DNA of 64,000 nt, taken from contig NC_051142.1 of assembly GCF_014839805.1 (NCBI RefSeq), positions 16,710,589 to 16,774,588 on the forward strand, read 5' to 3'. A program made the position numbers and the translations under genes. The DNA is from Manduca sexta. Lineage: Eukaryota; Arthropoda; Insecta; Lepidoptera; Sphingidae. Under the pieces are notes generated by a model. The model saw only the letters and a program-made list of their open reading frames with translations. It was not told the DNA's origin and made no database searches. Positions 39,701 to 52,000 of the stretch are shown one piece after another. Position 1 is the stretch's first letter; every line of letters begins with the position of its first letter.

Positions 39701-41465
39701 AAGTATGGATTTGTTTCTCCAATTAACACTTTAGAATTTTGTTTGATGAGCTATAATCTAATTAAGTAATTTTATACCACTACTATCTGTGCTTTGCATT
39801 GTGTTGTCATCGTCAGCAGCATCGGAGAATACGGCCAGCGGTGTGTGAAGAATCTCAGCTCCAGTCTGCATTAGGCCTGAAATTTTAAATTCAGTGGTGA
39901 TTAAACTGCAGTTTATACGATTTTTTTTATTGCTTTGAATGACGAGACGAGCCATTCGCCTGATGGTAAGGTTTCGCCCATAAACAGTAGAAACACCATC
40001 CAACACATTGAATGACAAAGTTTTGTTTGGTATTCCACTGCGCTCACCATCCTGGAACATGAGATGTTAAGTCTCATTATGTCCAGTAGTTGTCCAGTAA
40101 TTAGTAGCAGCCTGCTTCTACCAACTCGGTATTTTATCAGGTTGTCTGTCCTTAATCTTGTTTTTCATGATTCAATACATTCTTTGACAGTCACTTCAAG
40201 TATGCCAACCTGTTTTATGGAATCTATTTCTATGAGTATACTAGTTGTATAGTTTGGTGCATTGGGTGCTCTCTCACCACAAGTATATTCATAAATAAAT
40301 GATTTATATTATGTATAGAATATGTATAGTGTTCAAAAATATCAATTATGTCTTTTTTATTTAGTGTATTAGCTAATTATTTGAAAGTGCGAACAACTGC
40401 TCAAGTATTTTGTATTTTACTTCAGTGGCTAGGGATGTGTTTTATATATTGTAAAGACATTTAAATTAAAGTATTTTACGAATTTTATCGCGGTTTTAAT
40501 ATTTTACTTTTCTCCCGACGTTTCGAACAGCTGTGAGCTCATTCTGCATAGATCGGACCACTAACAGCTAATAAATTTTAAAAAGTTGTATATTTATAAA
40601 ATGTATGTAGATATTGTAACTCTGCCTTTGTGGATGAAGAACACCTCAGTCCCCCCGTGACCATGAAGGTTGCAAAGTCTTCGAAAGGTTGGGAGAAAAG
40701 TAAAATATTAAAACCGCAATAAAATTCGTAAAATAGTTTAATTTAAATGTCTAACATTCGCATAAGCTTAAGAAATCATTATATTGTAAAGAGTTATTCA
40801 ATTGCTCAACCTTATATCCCAGAACTTGGAATATATTTCTTTGCAAACTGTGGGAATTCCCAGAAGTGGCTGATAGATGTATTGAAACTAATTGTTAAAA
40901 TTAATACCTTCTTTGTCTGTATAACATTGTTTTAGTACTGTAACTGTTATGGTGTTATATACTTTGTATGAATTAATAAATAAATGTCCTGTTCTACAGC
41001 TGACTTATTGCCTCTTACCTACTTTAAAGCATTTGTTATGACATTAATTATACACACAGTGTAGAAGTACATTTTAGAAATTATACTTAATAAAAATAAT
41101 TCTTTTTAATGATTTTGTTCCAATGGCCTTGTTTATTTTTTAGTGATTATTTTTGGCACATATTAAAGTTCCAGTATAATGAAAAAGTACACAAGTTGAA
41201 TTTCGCGGTAAAAACTACTTCGTAAAAGTTATGGATATTAATGTAGATAATTTTCATCAACATTACATAGCAAATAGGTGCAATATGTAGGGAATTTAAC
41301 AAAAAAATGTATTATATACGTACCTAAATCAGATTCTGCAACATACTGAGGAATAATTGACAAAGGATCCGAAGTCTCGACGACACTTTCGTCAAAACCA
41401 TTTTCACTTGTCTCCATTTTGATTGATCGTACATTAAGTATATCACTCAGGTCTGTTACCTCCAT
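33741..41465 (-). CDS. Ets97D: ETS transcription factor GABP-alpha / Ets97D
   Basis: Eleven minus-strand exons: 41465-41324, 39876-39778, 39233-39112, 38799-38646, 38286-38127, 37926-37797, 37214-37145, 36715-36636, 36228-36090, 34651-34498 and 33855-33741 (TGA), joining in frame to 454 residues. An acidic N-terminus is followed by the GABP-alpha-specific N-terminal domain (about 82-165; [33 protein letters not shown]). The pointed/SAM domain (about 218-297) has [29 protein letters not shown] and [15 protein letters not shown]. The ETS DNA-binding domain (about 340-426) has [12 protein letters not shown], the recognition segment [18 protein letters not shown], and FVYKFVCDL. Known role: binds GGAA sites with the Notch-like ankyrin partner GABP-beta and drives nuclear-encoded mitochondrial and housekeeping genes. 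All key residues are present. Exon 9 has a tandem CAGCAG acceptor. The stop codon overlaps a gtgagt donor-like sequence. Confidence 0.95.
34691..34820 (+). repeat. Left copy of a ~130-bp direct duplication
   Basis: It shares with 35591-35718 the ordered blocks gtaggttgacaagctt, attatcgatt, atcgtttattgaaattggat, cgtaatat-cgttgtaa and aggtcattg. The copies flank the Helitron at 34832-35573 in direct orientation. Confidence 0.75.
34832..35573 (+). mobile_element. Lep1-like non-autonomous Helitron with three tandem units
   Basis: It starts TCTATACTTCTATACTAT, with a small duplication of the terminal motif, and ends GGGCAAAAGCTAG, with host A before and T after. Three copies of the ~122-bp unit lie between 34885 and 35252. 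It lies in Ets97D intron 9, between exons 9 and 10. Confidence 0.85.
35591..35718 (+). repeat. Right copy of a ~130-bp direct duplication
   Basis: Counterpart of 34691-34820, roughly 80 percent alike by eye, on the other side of the Helitron. Confidence 0.75.
37378..37543. mobile_element. MITE (cgatccc family)
   Basis: Terminal inverted repeats gccattttcaataaacgatcc and aggatcgtttattgaaaacgg enclose about 120 bp. A related inverted copy is at 3733-3900. It lies in Ets97D intron 6. Confidence 0.75.
39925..40090 (+). repeat. Dispersed repeat (gccattcgcctgatggta family)
   Basis: This block is shared with 56765-56960: gcctgatggtaaggt, agaaacaccatccaacac, ttgtttggtattccactgcg, catcctggaacatgag and tctcattatgtccagtagt. 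Fragments occur near 11500 and 15330. It is probably a SINE or LINE tail. It is intronic in Ets97D. Confidence 0.65.
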
Positions 41466-42987
41466 TATTAACGTAATCAAAATATAAACACAATAATACC
41501 TATTTGATCAAAAGTTTGAAAAATATAGGAAAAGGAAATAGATATATCTCAAGTATTCACTTCCGCGTGCGCCGAAAGGAAACTGCCATAGATACAACTT
41601 TTTTGACAACTATTATTTGTTTGTCGGTGGATTTAAAGATAATCTATAAATCTTCGTTTATTACAAAGATATAAAATTACCCTTGAAGATAGCTATGTAT
41701 TTTTAATTTAAGTTTCATTTATAATAAGCCTAAACTTTTACATACAAATGGTATTTTATGTATAATTTTAACTTATAATTTCCAATTTTTATATTTATTG
41801 TGATTGGCTGTACAACTATTCATAGTTCTGAGATTCATACTTTGTAAAATTTGAATAGGCTATGTGACAGCTGTCATAGTAATGGATAGGGTTGGGAATG
41901 TTAACAATTAAAATGAATTGAATCGATTATTTTAATAAACTTTAAAGTTCAAAAAATATAATAATATGATAAAACAAATTCCGCTGCTGCATTTGTCTTC
42001 CTATCAGCCCGATAAACTCAAAAACTACCCAACGGATTTAAATGAAATTTGGTATGGAGATCGTTTGAGATCCTGGGAAGGACATAGGCTACTGTCTATC
42101 CTGGGAAAATACATACCGGATTCTAATGTGAGTAATGTCTTATGTTTACGCGAATGTTAGACGTTGATATAAAAAATGGTGGACTTTCTTGTAACAAAAC
42201 CGTGTGGCTGAGGTGACAAAAATACTTCACCGGGTAATAAAACCTCAAAAACCAATGCAATCAAACTGCTTAGCGAAATATGATTTATAATAAAAAGAAA
42301 TATATATATATACGAAATATTGTAAATAATTTAATAATTTAACAGTCACCAATATGATATACTTAGTTTAGTAGTCGTTTTTAAATTAACTTGTATATTG
42401 ACGCACTCACGCCTGTTTTAACCAATGGGGTAGGCAGAGGCGCAATTATTGGGTTCACATACAATACTGTCACACCCTTTATACATGCATTAATACAAAT
42501 AAGAAACAAAATGATTTTGTGACATTTTTATTTTTTTTCCGAGGATCGAGTCAGTTTAACATATTTTTATTCGTTTTAACGTATTTGTAATTAAAAACAA
42601 GAATGAACTCCCTTTTTATTAAATCTATTAAAAACCAAGTCTCATTTAATATATGTAAGTATGCGCAAAGATGAACGTTGCGTGTATGAGTTGAGACTTG
42701 TCAATCGTAGATCGATCGATTTACGGGACAGACTGTCCCGCCGGAACATTCTGAAATGTGCCTAAAATACGGGACGTCCCGGTAAATACGGCACGTCTGG
42801 CAACGCTTATTACGTCCCATATAATGGGGGCTATCCTATTACAATTGAGACCGCGCACATTTCAGGCTTCGGGCTGATACAAAGCACTTTGTGTAAACAC
42901 CCATATCAGTTTTCTCGATCCGGGGATCGAACCTGAGACGTCGGCGCGCCATGCCTGTCGTACTACCAAAGGTGTATATTGAAACAA
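41466..42987. other. Gap upstream of Ets97D and downstream of receptor B
   Basis: It holds the Ets97D promoter, with no element recognised, and the receptor B 3' region. 41980-42120 is a fragment resembling the Helitron 3' body (actcaaaaactacccaacgg, gaaatttggtatggaga). 42735-43003 is a SINE head running into receptor B. A minus-strand AATAAA at 42620-42615 could end receptor B mRNA. No other gene was seen. Confidence 0.45.
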
Positions 42988-43003
42988 CTACGCCGCCGAG
43001 CCA
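42735..43003 (-). mobile_element. tRNA-derived SINE overlapping the end of receptor B
   Basis: On the minus strand the element starts about ggctcggcggcgtagttg, box A-like. A perfect pol III box B (ggttcgatccc) follows about 70 bases on, then cggatcgagaaaactgatatg. The layout and several blocks match the SINE at 48815-49065. Its first bases contain the receptor B stop codon. Confidence 0.65.
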
Positions 43004-46000
43004 GTCGTATTATTATTATTTCTTCCAACAAATCCTATAATTTGCACGTATGGACTTTCCTCTATGGTCTGAGACAAATTTCTGGTTGTTTGTGGTCTGG
43101 TTGATTCAGGTAGTACCAGTTCTGCATAAATGTGTTGAGTGGTGCAAACCTAAAACAAATAAATAATGCCATTTAAAAAAAAAAAATCATATATGAATTG
43201 ATGTAGTTGCAAGTTGCATAAACACATGAACAAATATATTATGAATATAATGTTTAGTTACAATTAGTCACCGACCTCAAAATTGGTAACAAATACTATA
43301 GGTAAAGCTAAATATTTTTTTTTTAGATTTAGTACTTTTGGAAGGCGGTTTAATTTTTGCTTCTAGTTAATTAAATTTCATAATAGGGTAGTTTCTGCGT
43401 TTGATTTAGTTTATTACTTATTTTATAACAAAATAAAATAAAAAAGAATATCTTCGATGAAATCAACAGCAAAATTTATTGAAAAATAAAGCTGTAATTT
43501 ATCTTTGAAATATTTTTGTGAGCAAAAGTGGAGGCGAGGTGGGGTTATCGCGCTGTCCTTTTTCACTTACGCAGCGTTATGGCCAATGGCACTGGGTGAC
43601 GTCACATTTTAATTGTACTGTAATTAGACAGCTTCCCTTTCCACAGTACGTACTGTCCAATGTATTTAAAAAAAGTCATCAACTACCCTATTTCTCATAT
43701 TTCTTACCCTATTTTTCTCATGTATCTGCGAAGCAAAATTTGAGTTACTCACGTCAGGCGGTTTATGCTTGCTGCTGTACAGTAAAATACCCGTCATCAG
43801 CAAAATACAGACCACTGCTACAACTGCCACACCGATTCCGATTTTCGTATACATAGACATAGCTACAAAGATATTATATAGTATAGTAAGTTGTAGGATT
43901 GATTGTAAATGAAACAATTCTATTAGTATTTGTTGGCCGATAGTTCATTCTTGTTAATGCTGAAAATACTTAATTTTATTAATCTATTGTCTTATTTATT
44001 TCCCATAGATTTTTACTGTAGGTAGACATTTTTTTTAGAAATTAGGCATTTATGTATTCTACACAGGGACTTTACTACTGTTTTGGGACAGTCGCGGTAT
44101 CTTCCGCCTGACGTCCGATTTGCACGTCATGTCCAGTGTTGTATTATAAAAATTAATCTTAAGCCTATTATCCTTTTGTAATGAAAAAACTAAATCGCTA
44201 ATAAATAACCGAGTTCTAAGATAACAAACAAGTCGAATTGGGAACCGCCTCCTTTTTTTGAAGTCGGTTAAAACATAAGCCTAATACTCTTCCCTATATA
44301 TACGTATACGATATATAGGGAATATATATATCGTATACGTATATATAGGGAAGATACTCACCAAACACGTATTTCGTCTTGCTTAATATTTCTCGCGTAT
44401 AAATGGCTACGTTATTTGGAATTTTGTATGTCGTATTATTGATTTCACAATAGAAAATCACACCGGAATCGCTAGGTGTCAACGATACTTCTTTAGCTGG
44501 AGATATACTATAGACAATATTGTCGAGAATTTTCCGCATGTATGTAATCGATTTATTTGTACCTGAAAGAAAAAACATTTAAAAAATATTTACTTACTTA
44601 CTTCAATTTTAATATTTATTTTTTATATAAAAAAATATACACTGGCGACTGAATTTAAAAACAATATTAATGGGTTAATACGTTAGAATGTTCGTTAGAA
44701 GTTAAAGCTGAAAGCATATATTTTTTATTATGCACTTGGGATTTTGGTTACCGAGCTACGCTACTGGGATATATACTATCGCCCGTATTCATAAACGTAA
44801 ATTTATCTAACGACGGAGCATTGCTGTGATGTCAAGTTTGTTTCTTAGCTTTGTTTATCTAGTATCAAGTGGTATATCAATAGTAGCCAAACACAACGGC
44901 CCTACGTCTACGCACTGCGAAGGCTGCCATGCTGTCAGCACTGAGAAACAGACTTATTATCGCAGATCCTTAGTTAAATAACGTTTATGAATACGTTTAT
45001 TAATCTCAGAAGTGCTGTCGGAAGCTTTCGTGAGTCGACAATTAACGACGATGTATTGGATTGCCAATAATAAATATTATTTTCAGCCGTAAAAAAATTA
45101 TAAGTGATTAAAAATCTAGATAAATCTATATATATAAAAATCAATTGCTGTTCGTTAGTCTCGCTAAAACTCGAGAACGGCTGAACCGATTTGGCTAATT
45201 TTGGTTTTGAATTATTTGTGGAAGTCCAGGGATGGATTAAACGGTGACGAACATAAATAATAAATAACGGAAAATACTAAAAACGACAATATAAGTTTTC
45301 AATACAAAATGTTCCTACCTGTCAAACATTTCATGTCTTTTCTCTTTTTAGAAATAAAGAACTGTAACATATATATAGATGTATTCAGAAATAAGTCTGT
45401 TTCATAGTTGTACTATGAGGTCCGATTTCTTTGGTTTATTTTGTTCAAATACAAAACATTTCAGAAATAAACAAAGTGTAAAAGTGTCTGTAGGTTCTCA
45501 AAAATAGAAAATAAATAAATAAATTTCAAGACTATTATTAAAATCCATCATCAATTTGTCAGTGCGCGAAAACTTTATTTAATGTTATTGTCGCAAAATG
45601 CCACGGAGAAGATGACTTAGATCGTCGAAGTTAATCAAATGTGCGACAAGCTACCGCACGCGTAAACCGTACTCTCGACTAGCGAGTGACAGATAATGAT
45701 AACATACGTATTGTATGGCAAAATTGCGTTCCACGATGAATAATAATAATAATAATACTTGCTGATGTCACCATTCCGCATGACGATAACCTTGTTAAGG
45801 CCGAAAAAGATAAATTGTCCAAATATTTAGACTTGGCACATGAGGTTACCGACATGTGGGATGTGGACTCTACAATTATTGTCCCGATTGTCGTTTCTGC
45901 GCATGCATTGATACCAAAGAGCCTCGACCAACATCTTCGGAAGCTCTCAATTGGCCGTTGGGTCGGAGGCCAGATGCAGAAAGGCAGTATTGCTGGACAC

Positions 46001-49000
46001 GGCGCGCATTGTGAGGAGATTCCTCACTTTGAATCCCCTAACCGCCGGTGGCCTGGTTCTTGCGCTTCGCCATCGGAGGGTCATACATTTTTTATATTTT
46101 TATATGCATGTTTTTTTTTTTTAAATGTATATATAAAAATGTAAAAAAAAATACCTTTCAAATAAAGAGAATTGACCATAATAAATGTATGTAGGTGATA
46201 CGAAGTTCACCGGGTCATCTAGTCTATATATATAAAAATCAATTGCTGTTCGTTAGTCTCGCTAAAACTCGAGAACGGCTGAACCGATTTGGCTTATTTT
46301 GGTTTTGAATTATTTGTGGAAGTCCAGGGATGGATTAAACGGTGACGAACATAAATAATAAATAACGGAAAATACTAAAAACGACAATATAAGTTTTCAA
46401 TACAAAATGTTCCTACCTGTCAAACATTTCATGTCTTTTTCTCTTTTTAGAAATAAAGAACTGTAACATATATATAGATGTATTCAGAAATAAGTCTGTA
46501 TCATAGTTGTAATATGAGGTCCGATTTCTTTGGTTTATTTTGTTCAAATACAAAACATTTCAGAAATAAATAAAGTGTAAAAGTGTCAGTGGGTTCTTAA
46601 AAATAGAAAATAAATAAAGAAATTTCAAGACTATAATTAAAATTTATCATCAGTTGTTCAGTGCGCGAGAACTTTATTTAATGTTATTGTCGCACAATGC
46701 CACAGAGAAAATGACTTAGATCGTCGAAGGTAATCAAATGTGCGACGAGCTACTTCACGTGCAAACCGTTCTCTCGAATAGCGAGAGACAGATAATGATA
46801 ACGTATGTTTTGGTATTGCAAAATTGCGTTCCACGATGAATAATAATAATAAATGTATGTAGGTGATACGAAGTTCACCGGGTCATCTAGTACTTAAATA
46901 AATCTCACCTGATTCTTGGCAAATATTATAAGCTGGATTGCTTTCATAATAATAGATTGTGTTCATTTCCTTGCTCATATTATTTTCAACTGAAATAATA
47001 AATAAAATTACATAGTTATAATATAAGGAGTAACTCAAAGTATACTTAACTCGAGAACATTAGGCAGCAATTTTTGAAGATTTTTGACCCCCCCCCCCAT
47101 GTAACGCGCCGTAACGTTTTCTTGTACGCCCTCCCTCCTCCAAAAGTTATGTAACATTTTTTTGCAATATACACAATTATTTTATGCAAAATACCGGAAA
47201 GTCGCTAAAATACCTTTATTATTGTTTTAAAATAAAAAAAAAAAACAATGTTACATAACGCTTTGTACGAGACCCCCCTCCCGCCCCTGTAACGCATCGT
47301 AACGTTTTACAAGACCCCCTTTCCCCCCAAAATTACCTTACATAATACTTGAACGGTCCCGTACCTATACCTAGTCTTGCCATAAATATTGTAATAAAGA
47401 AAAAAGAAAATTGTTAACTGCAAATAACATTTATTACTTTTACAGTGTGTCAGTTTAATACATAAATATAAAACAATTAAAAATATAAAAGCTTATTCGA
47501 AGTGGTCTCCATTGGCTGCAATACAGTCCTTTAAACGATGAGGCCAGTTATCAATAGAAGCACGCACTCTTTCCATGGGAAAATTCTTCACTGCCAATCG
47601 TATAGATTGTTTTAGGGACTCCAAATTATCATGGCGTTTAGAGCAAGCTGTACTCTCTAAAACTGACCACAAATCATAATCCAGCGGATTAAGATCGGGA
47701 CTAGACGACGGCCAGTCTTCAGCTCTGATGAAGTCCGAAACGTTCGATTCCAACCAAGACTGCGTGGACCGAGCTTTATGACCCGGCGCCGAGTCTTGCT
47801 GGAAGGACCATACTTGGTTATTGAACATGGTGATGTTAAGGGGCTTAACTACCTTCTCAAGAATGGTATCTTGATACACTTGTGCCGATGTTTTGATACC
47901 TTTTTCACAAAAATATGGCTCAGTCACTCCTTCATAGCTAACACCCCACCAAACCATCACTGAAGTCGGATAATGTCCACGTTGCACTCTGTCGACTAAT
48001 TGGGAAGCTTCCTTAGAGCTTTGAGCATAAATACGGTCATTTTGTTTGTTAAAATGTTGCTCAATTGTAAAAATTTTTCTCATCCGTAAACAAAATTTTT
48101 CTGTGACCTCCCTTTGCGTACCGCTTCAGTAGTTGTTTCGATTTTACCACCCTATTCTTCTTTAAATTATCAGTTAAGAAATGGCCAGTGCGTCTCTTAT
48201 AGGCTGCAAGTCCTAAGTCATCTTTTAAAATACGCGACATGGTTCTAGGTGCTATCTTCATTTCCCGAGATAAAATCTTTTGCTTTCGGACAGGATTTCT
48301 TCGAATTCTTTCCCTTACTGCTTTGACCACCTTTTTCGTACGAACACTACGTGGACGGCCAGATCTTTTCTGTCACAAACAGAGGAGGTCTCATTGTACC
48401 TATTAATAGCCCGGTACACAAACATTTTACTAATACCAAGTGTATGGAGAGTTTTAAAAATTGCATTTGGCTCCATACCTACTTTGTGTAATGCTATCAC
48501 AGCGATTCGGTTCTCTTTATCACCCCACACCATTTTAATATCGCAAAATATTTTACAATGTATTGGCGCCAAAATGAGAAAACACAATGAACAATCGTAT
48601 AAAAATGACAGATTCGAAATTCAAATGTAATATTTTTTTATAATTAAGTGTAACAGTATTTATGGCCAGACTAAGTATATTTTAGGATTTCATACAGATA
48701 GGTTGTCTTGAAGTCATAACGCCTTATTTAACTTAAAGGATGGTTGATATATATGATGGTATATATGATGGTATGAACGTAAAGTCTATGTTTGCTAACA
48801 AGCAGCAATGGGAAAGACTGCTTCTGTTGCGCAGTTGTACTGCATGCGCGGTAGGCAGCGCTTTGAGGTCCTGGGTTCGAACCCCGGGTCGGGCAAAGTG
48901 ATATGTGGGTTTTTCTGCTCAATATCAATCCGGAGTCTGGAATTTGTGTTCGATATGGCGACAGGCTCGCCTCCTATCACACGACGGAAAACACTGGGTG

Positions 49001-52000
49001 TAAAGTAGGTGCACTGTTTGCGCCTCTGCATACCCCTTCAAGGTAAATGCGGGATGTGTGTTTAGGAAAGCACTGTTGTTTGGGTTTGAGGGACATTATA
49101 GCCAGTCAGTGCTTATTACCTGGTATAATGAGACTTAACATCTTATGGCTCCAGCTCACGACCGCAATAGTATGCAGCACTTTGTAATTCAAAGTTCGGA
49201 TGATGTTACTGCTGTTAATGAGCCGCTGTGTTGCTTACAAGGCAAGCAACTTGATTGTTTCAACATTGGTTTAAAAAAAATGTTTGGTAAAAAATATGGT
49301 GACTCATTCTTATAGCAGTGTGCTCTTTGATGATAACTTGCTGTCAGTCCCTGATTCCCTCTGATAGACATACCTAGTACCTAGTATCACGCCTCTGTAC
49401 CATAGGGGCTAGGCAGAGACAAGGGATTGCCACTTTACCCAATTCTGGCATACTTCTCGCGCTTCTTCCACCTTCATCAATCTTTTCACGCATACCCGCC
49501 GGTTCCGGGTACTTCTGAGCTGGCCTTTACTTTGTCAGATATCTGACATTCGAAGGTTCGGTGCGGTTGACACCTACCGGCTTTTCCATCTACATTCGCC
49601 TTATAAAACCTCTTTGTCCGTCTCTTACCACCCACCTTCTCCACCTTAGCATATGATGATCTCTGATGTACAAGGAAGGTTAACGTACCTGAACGACTGA
49701 TCAATCTTACGCGATGACTTTCGATAAATGAAGCATTATTCTTCATTTTATCCAAATCCCAAATCTTCTTAATACAATAAACTTCGGATTCGTGGTCAAC
49801 AACATCAGCGAATATACTGTAGGTAACATTGCGAACTGATTCAACTACTGTTGCAGAGATGTTAAGCCCACCTAAAAAGTAATTTACGGTCGAAATAAAT
49901 AGACAAATATTGCTATATCCGAATCGGCCCGGTGGTAAACAAATTAAAGTAAGTTTTCTGTAACTATACCAAATAAACTTTATTTTGGTTAATACATTTT
50001 TACGACATATTTAAAGTTTAGTATAATTGTTCATTGAAATCACCCGATATTGCGTAAGTTGAAATTCCTTATCTTACAACAAAAGTAAAGGCGTATCGAT
50101 TAAAAAAAAATCATTGCTTTACCTTGTGCTACATTCTATAACGAAGACGTAAGTTATTAGTTATAACACACAAGACATAGCATTATTAAGGACTTACGCC
50201 ACTGATGGACTAGTTTTACAGAAGCAACATCCGGTTGTTTGTTTTCAAAATCGCACGAAAATGTAAGATGATTGTCTGTATCATAGTTGATTATTTCGAT
50301 TGATTTATTCCCTGAAAATAAGGACAAAATGTTTTTTATTTTTGCAATATTATTATTTACTTAATTTAGCGTGGCACTAAGTTACTAAGGGCCGTATTTA
50401 TGAATCAATCTCACCTGTATTGAACTATTTAATAAATGAAGCTAAAGCTGTCATTAAGGAGTTTGTTCTCAGCTGAGTAGGCGTTATTAGATAAACAAAA
50501 GTCAGCTGTTAAAATCTGTTACATATTCAGCCTTACTTATAAACTTGCTTTAGCGTTAAGAGGTTGTTAATAATTTCTTAAATAGCTGTCAAAACATTAG
50601 CGGTTTCTAGTTTAAACTTTATTAAGAGGCAAGATGGCGGATTTTGACTTACAGCTGATCGAGTCAATTTGTGTTTTAACTAAGCATAGCTTTGCAAAAT
50701 TTTTACAATCACTGTGTGTGACTTAAAATGACATAAGGTGACGTTAATATGGGTTTATAAATAGTTACTGTCTTAAGATGCCAACCTTAGTTTCACAGCT
50801 TTCATCTGATTTCGCACTTGAGAGCACACTGAAGTATTGTTACATTGAACGCGTTAATCTCTGGATATACTAATTTTATTTAAAAAAATTCTTTCACTAA
50901 TAAAATTATATTTATATTATTATTGAGTACTATTGCCGCACATGTATTTATTTGTATAAAATCCAAAGGGTAGTTGCCCTCTCCAGACAATCCCTGGGTA
51001 AACTTATATTAAGGCGGGAGAGTGCGTTAGGGGCAGGTAGCAGACTTTAATACAGCATCAATGCGATCGACGCAATACACTGCCATGTTTAAAACCTTAC
51101 CTTCATTGTTAACATCTGTAAGATACTTCAGCACTATGATACGTTCTTTAGATTGTTCTGTAAATAAAAAAACACTACGTTAGTGAAAATAATGTAGTAC
51201 TCCTTTTGTAACATAGCTAGAGACAGGAAATTTTATTAGTTTTCGTTTACAGTGAATGATTTGTTTTTTAATACTTCACTACATAGTATAAAACAAAATC
51301 GCTTTCTCTGTCCCTATGTCCCTTTGTAAGCTTAAATCTTTAAAACTATAGATTTTGATGCGGTTTTTTTAATAGATAGAGTGATTCAAGAGGAGGATTT
51401 ATATGTATAATATAATAACATCCATTAAATAGTGAAGAAATACTGTTATTTTGTTATGTTATACCCGTGCGAAGCCAGAGCGGGCCGCTATGTTTTTATA
51501 TACAACGTTCACAGTTTTTCTGTAGTGTATTTAGTATCAGCATTGCACCCGTGCGAGGCCGGGGCGGGTCGCTAGTTAGATTAATATGTGACATTTCGAA
51601 AGTTATGACGCCTGCCCCTTGTTACATATTGTCACACTCTCAGATTCGTTGACCTCCTCCCCTGATCTTCACATGTGATGTTCATAGGCCATAGCCCTCC
51701 CAGTAGGTATAAGGTGTAGTTATATGGTAGGTAAGTAATATGGTATACACCGGATGTCACAATTAATTAATTATGGTTAGTATTGGTTAATTTCGTTTTG
51801 ATTCAGTTATAATTGTTTCGTGTTATTAATATGTATTATATAGATAAGAGAAGATTCGTACACACAATACATTCGTACAGTAGATTCTAATATAAGTAAA
51901 ACAAGTTTAAGTACATAAGTGCATGCATGCATACATACATAGTATCGCGCCTCTATCTTATAGGGGTAGGTAGAGACTATGGATTGCCACTTTGCACGAT

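Noticed and set aside
45815..46144. 109-codon frame as a host gene
   Set aside because: It resembles a non-LTR retrotransposon C-terminal segment and lies inside a Helitron-like copy.
48815..48900. tRNA gene suggested by box B ggttcgaaccc (also at 7425, 42910, 59608)
   Set aside because: The sequences do not fold into complete tRNAs by eye and continue into repeated SINE bodies.
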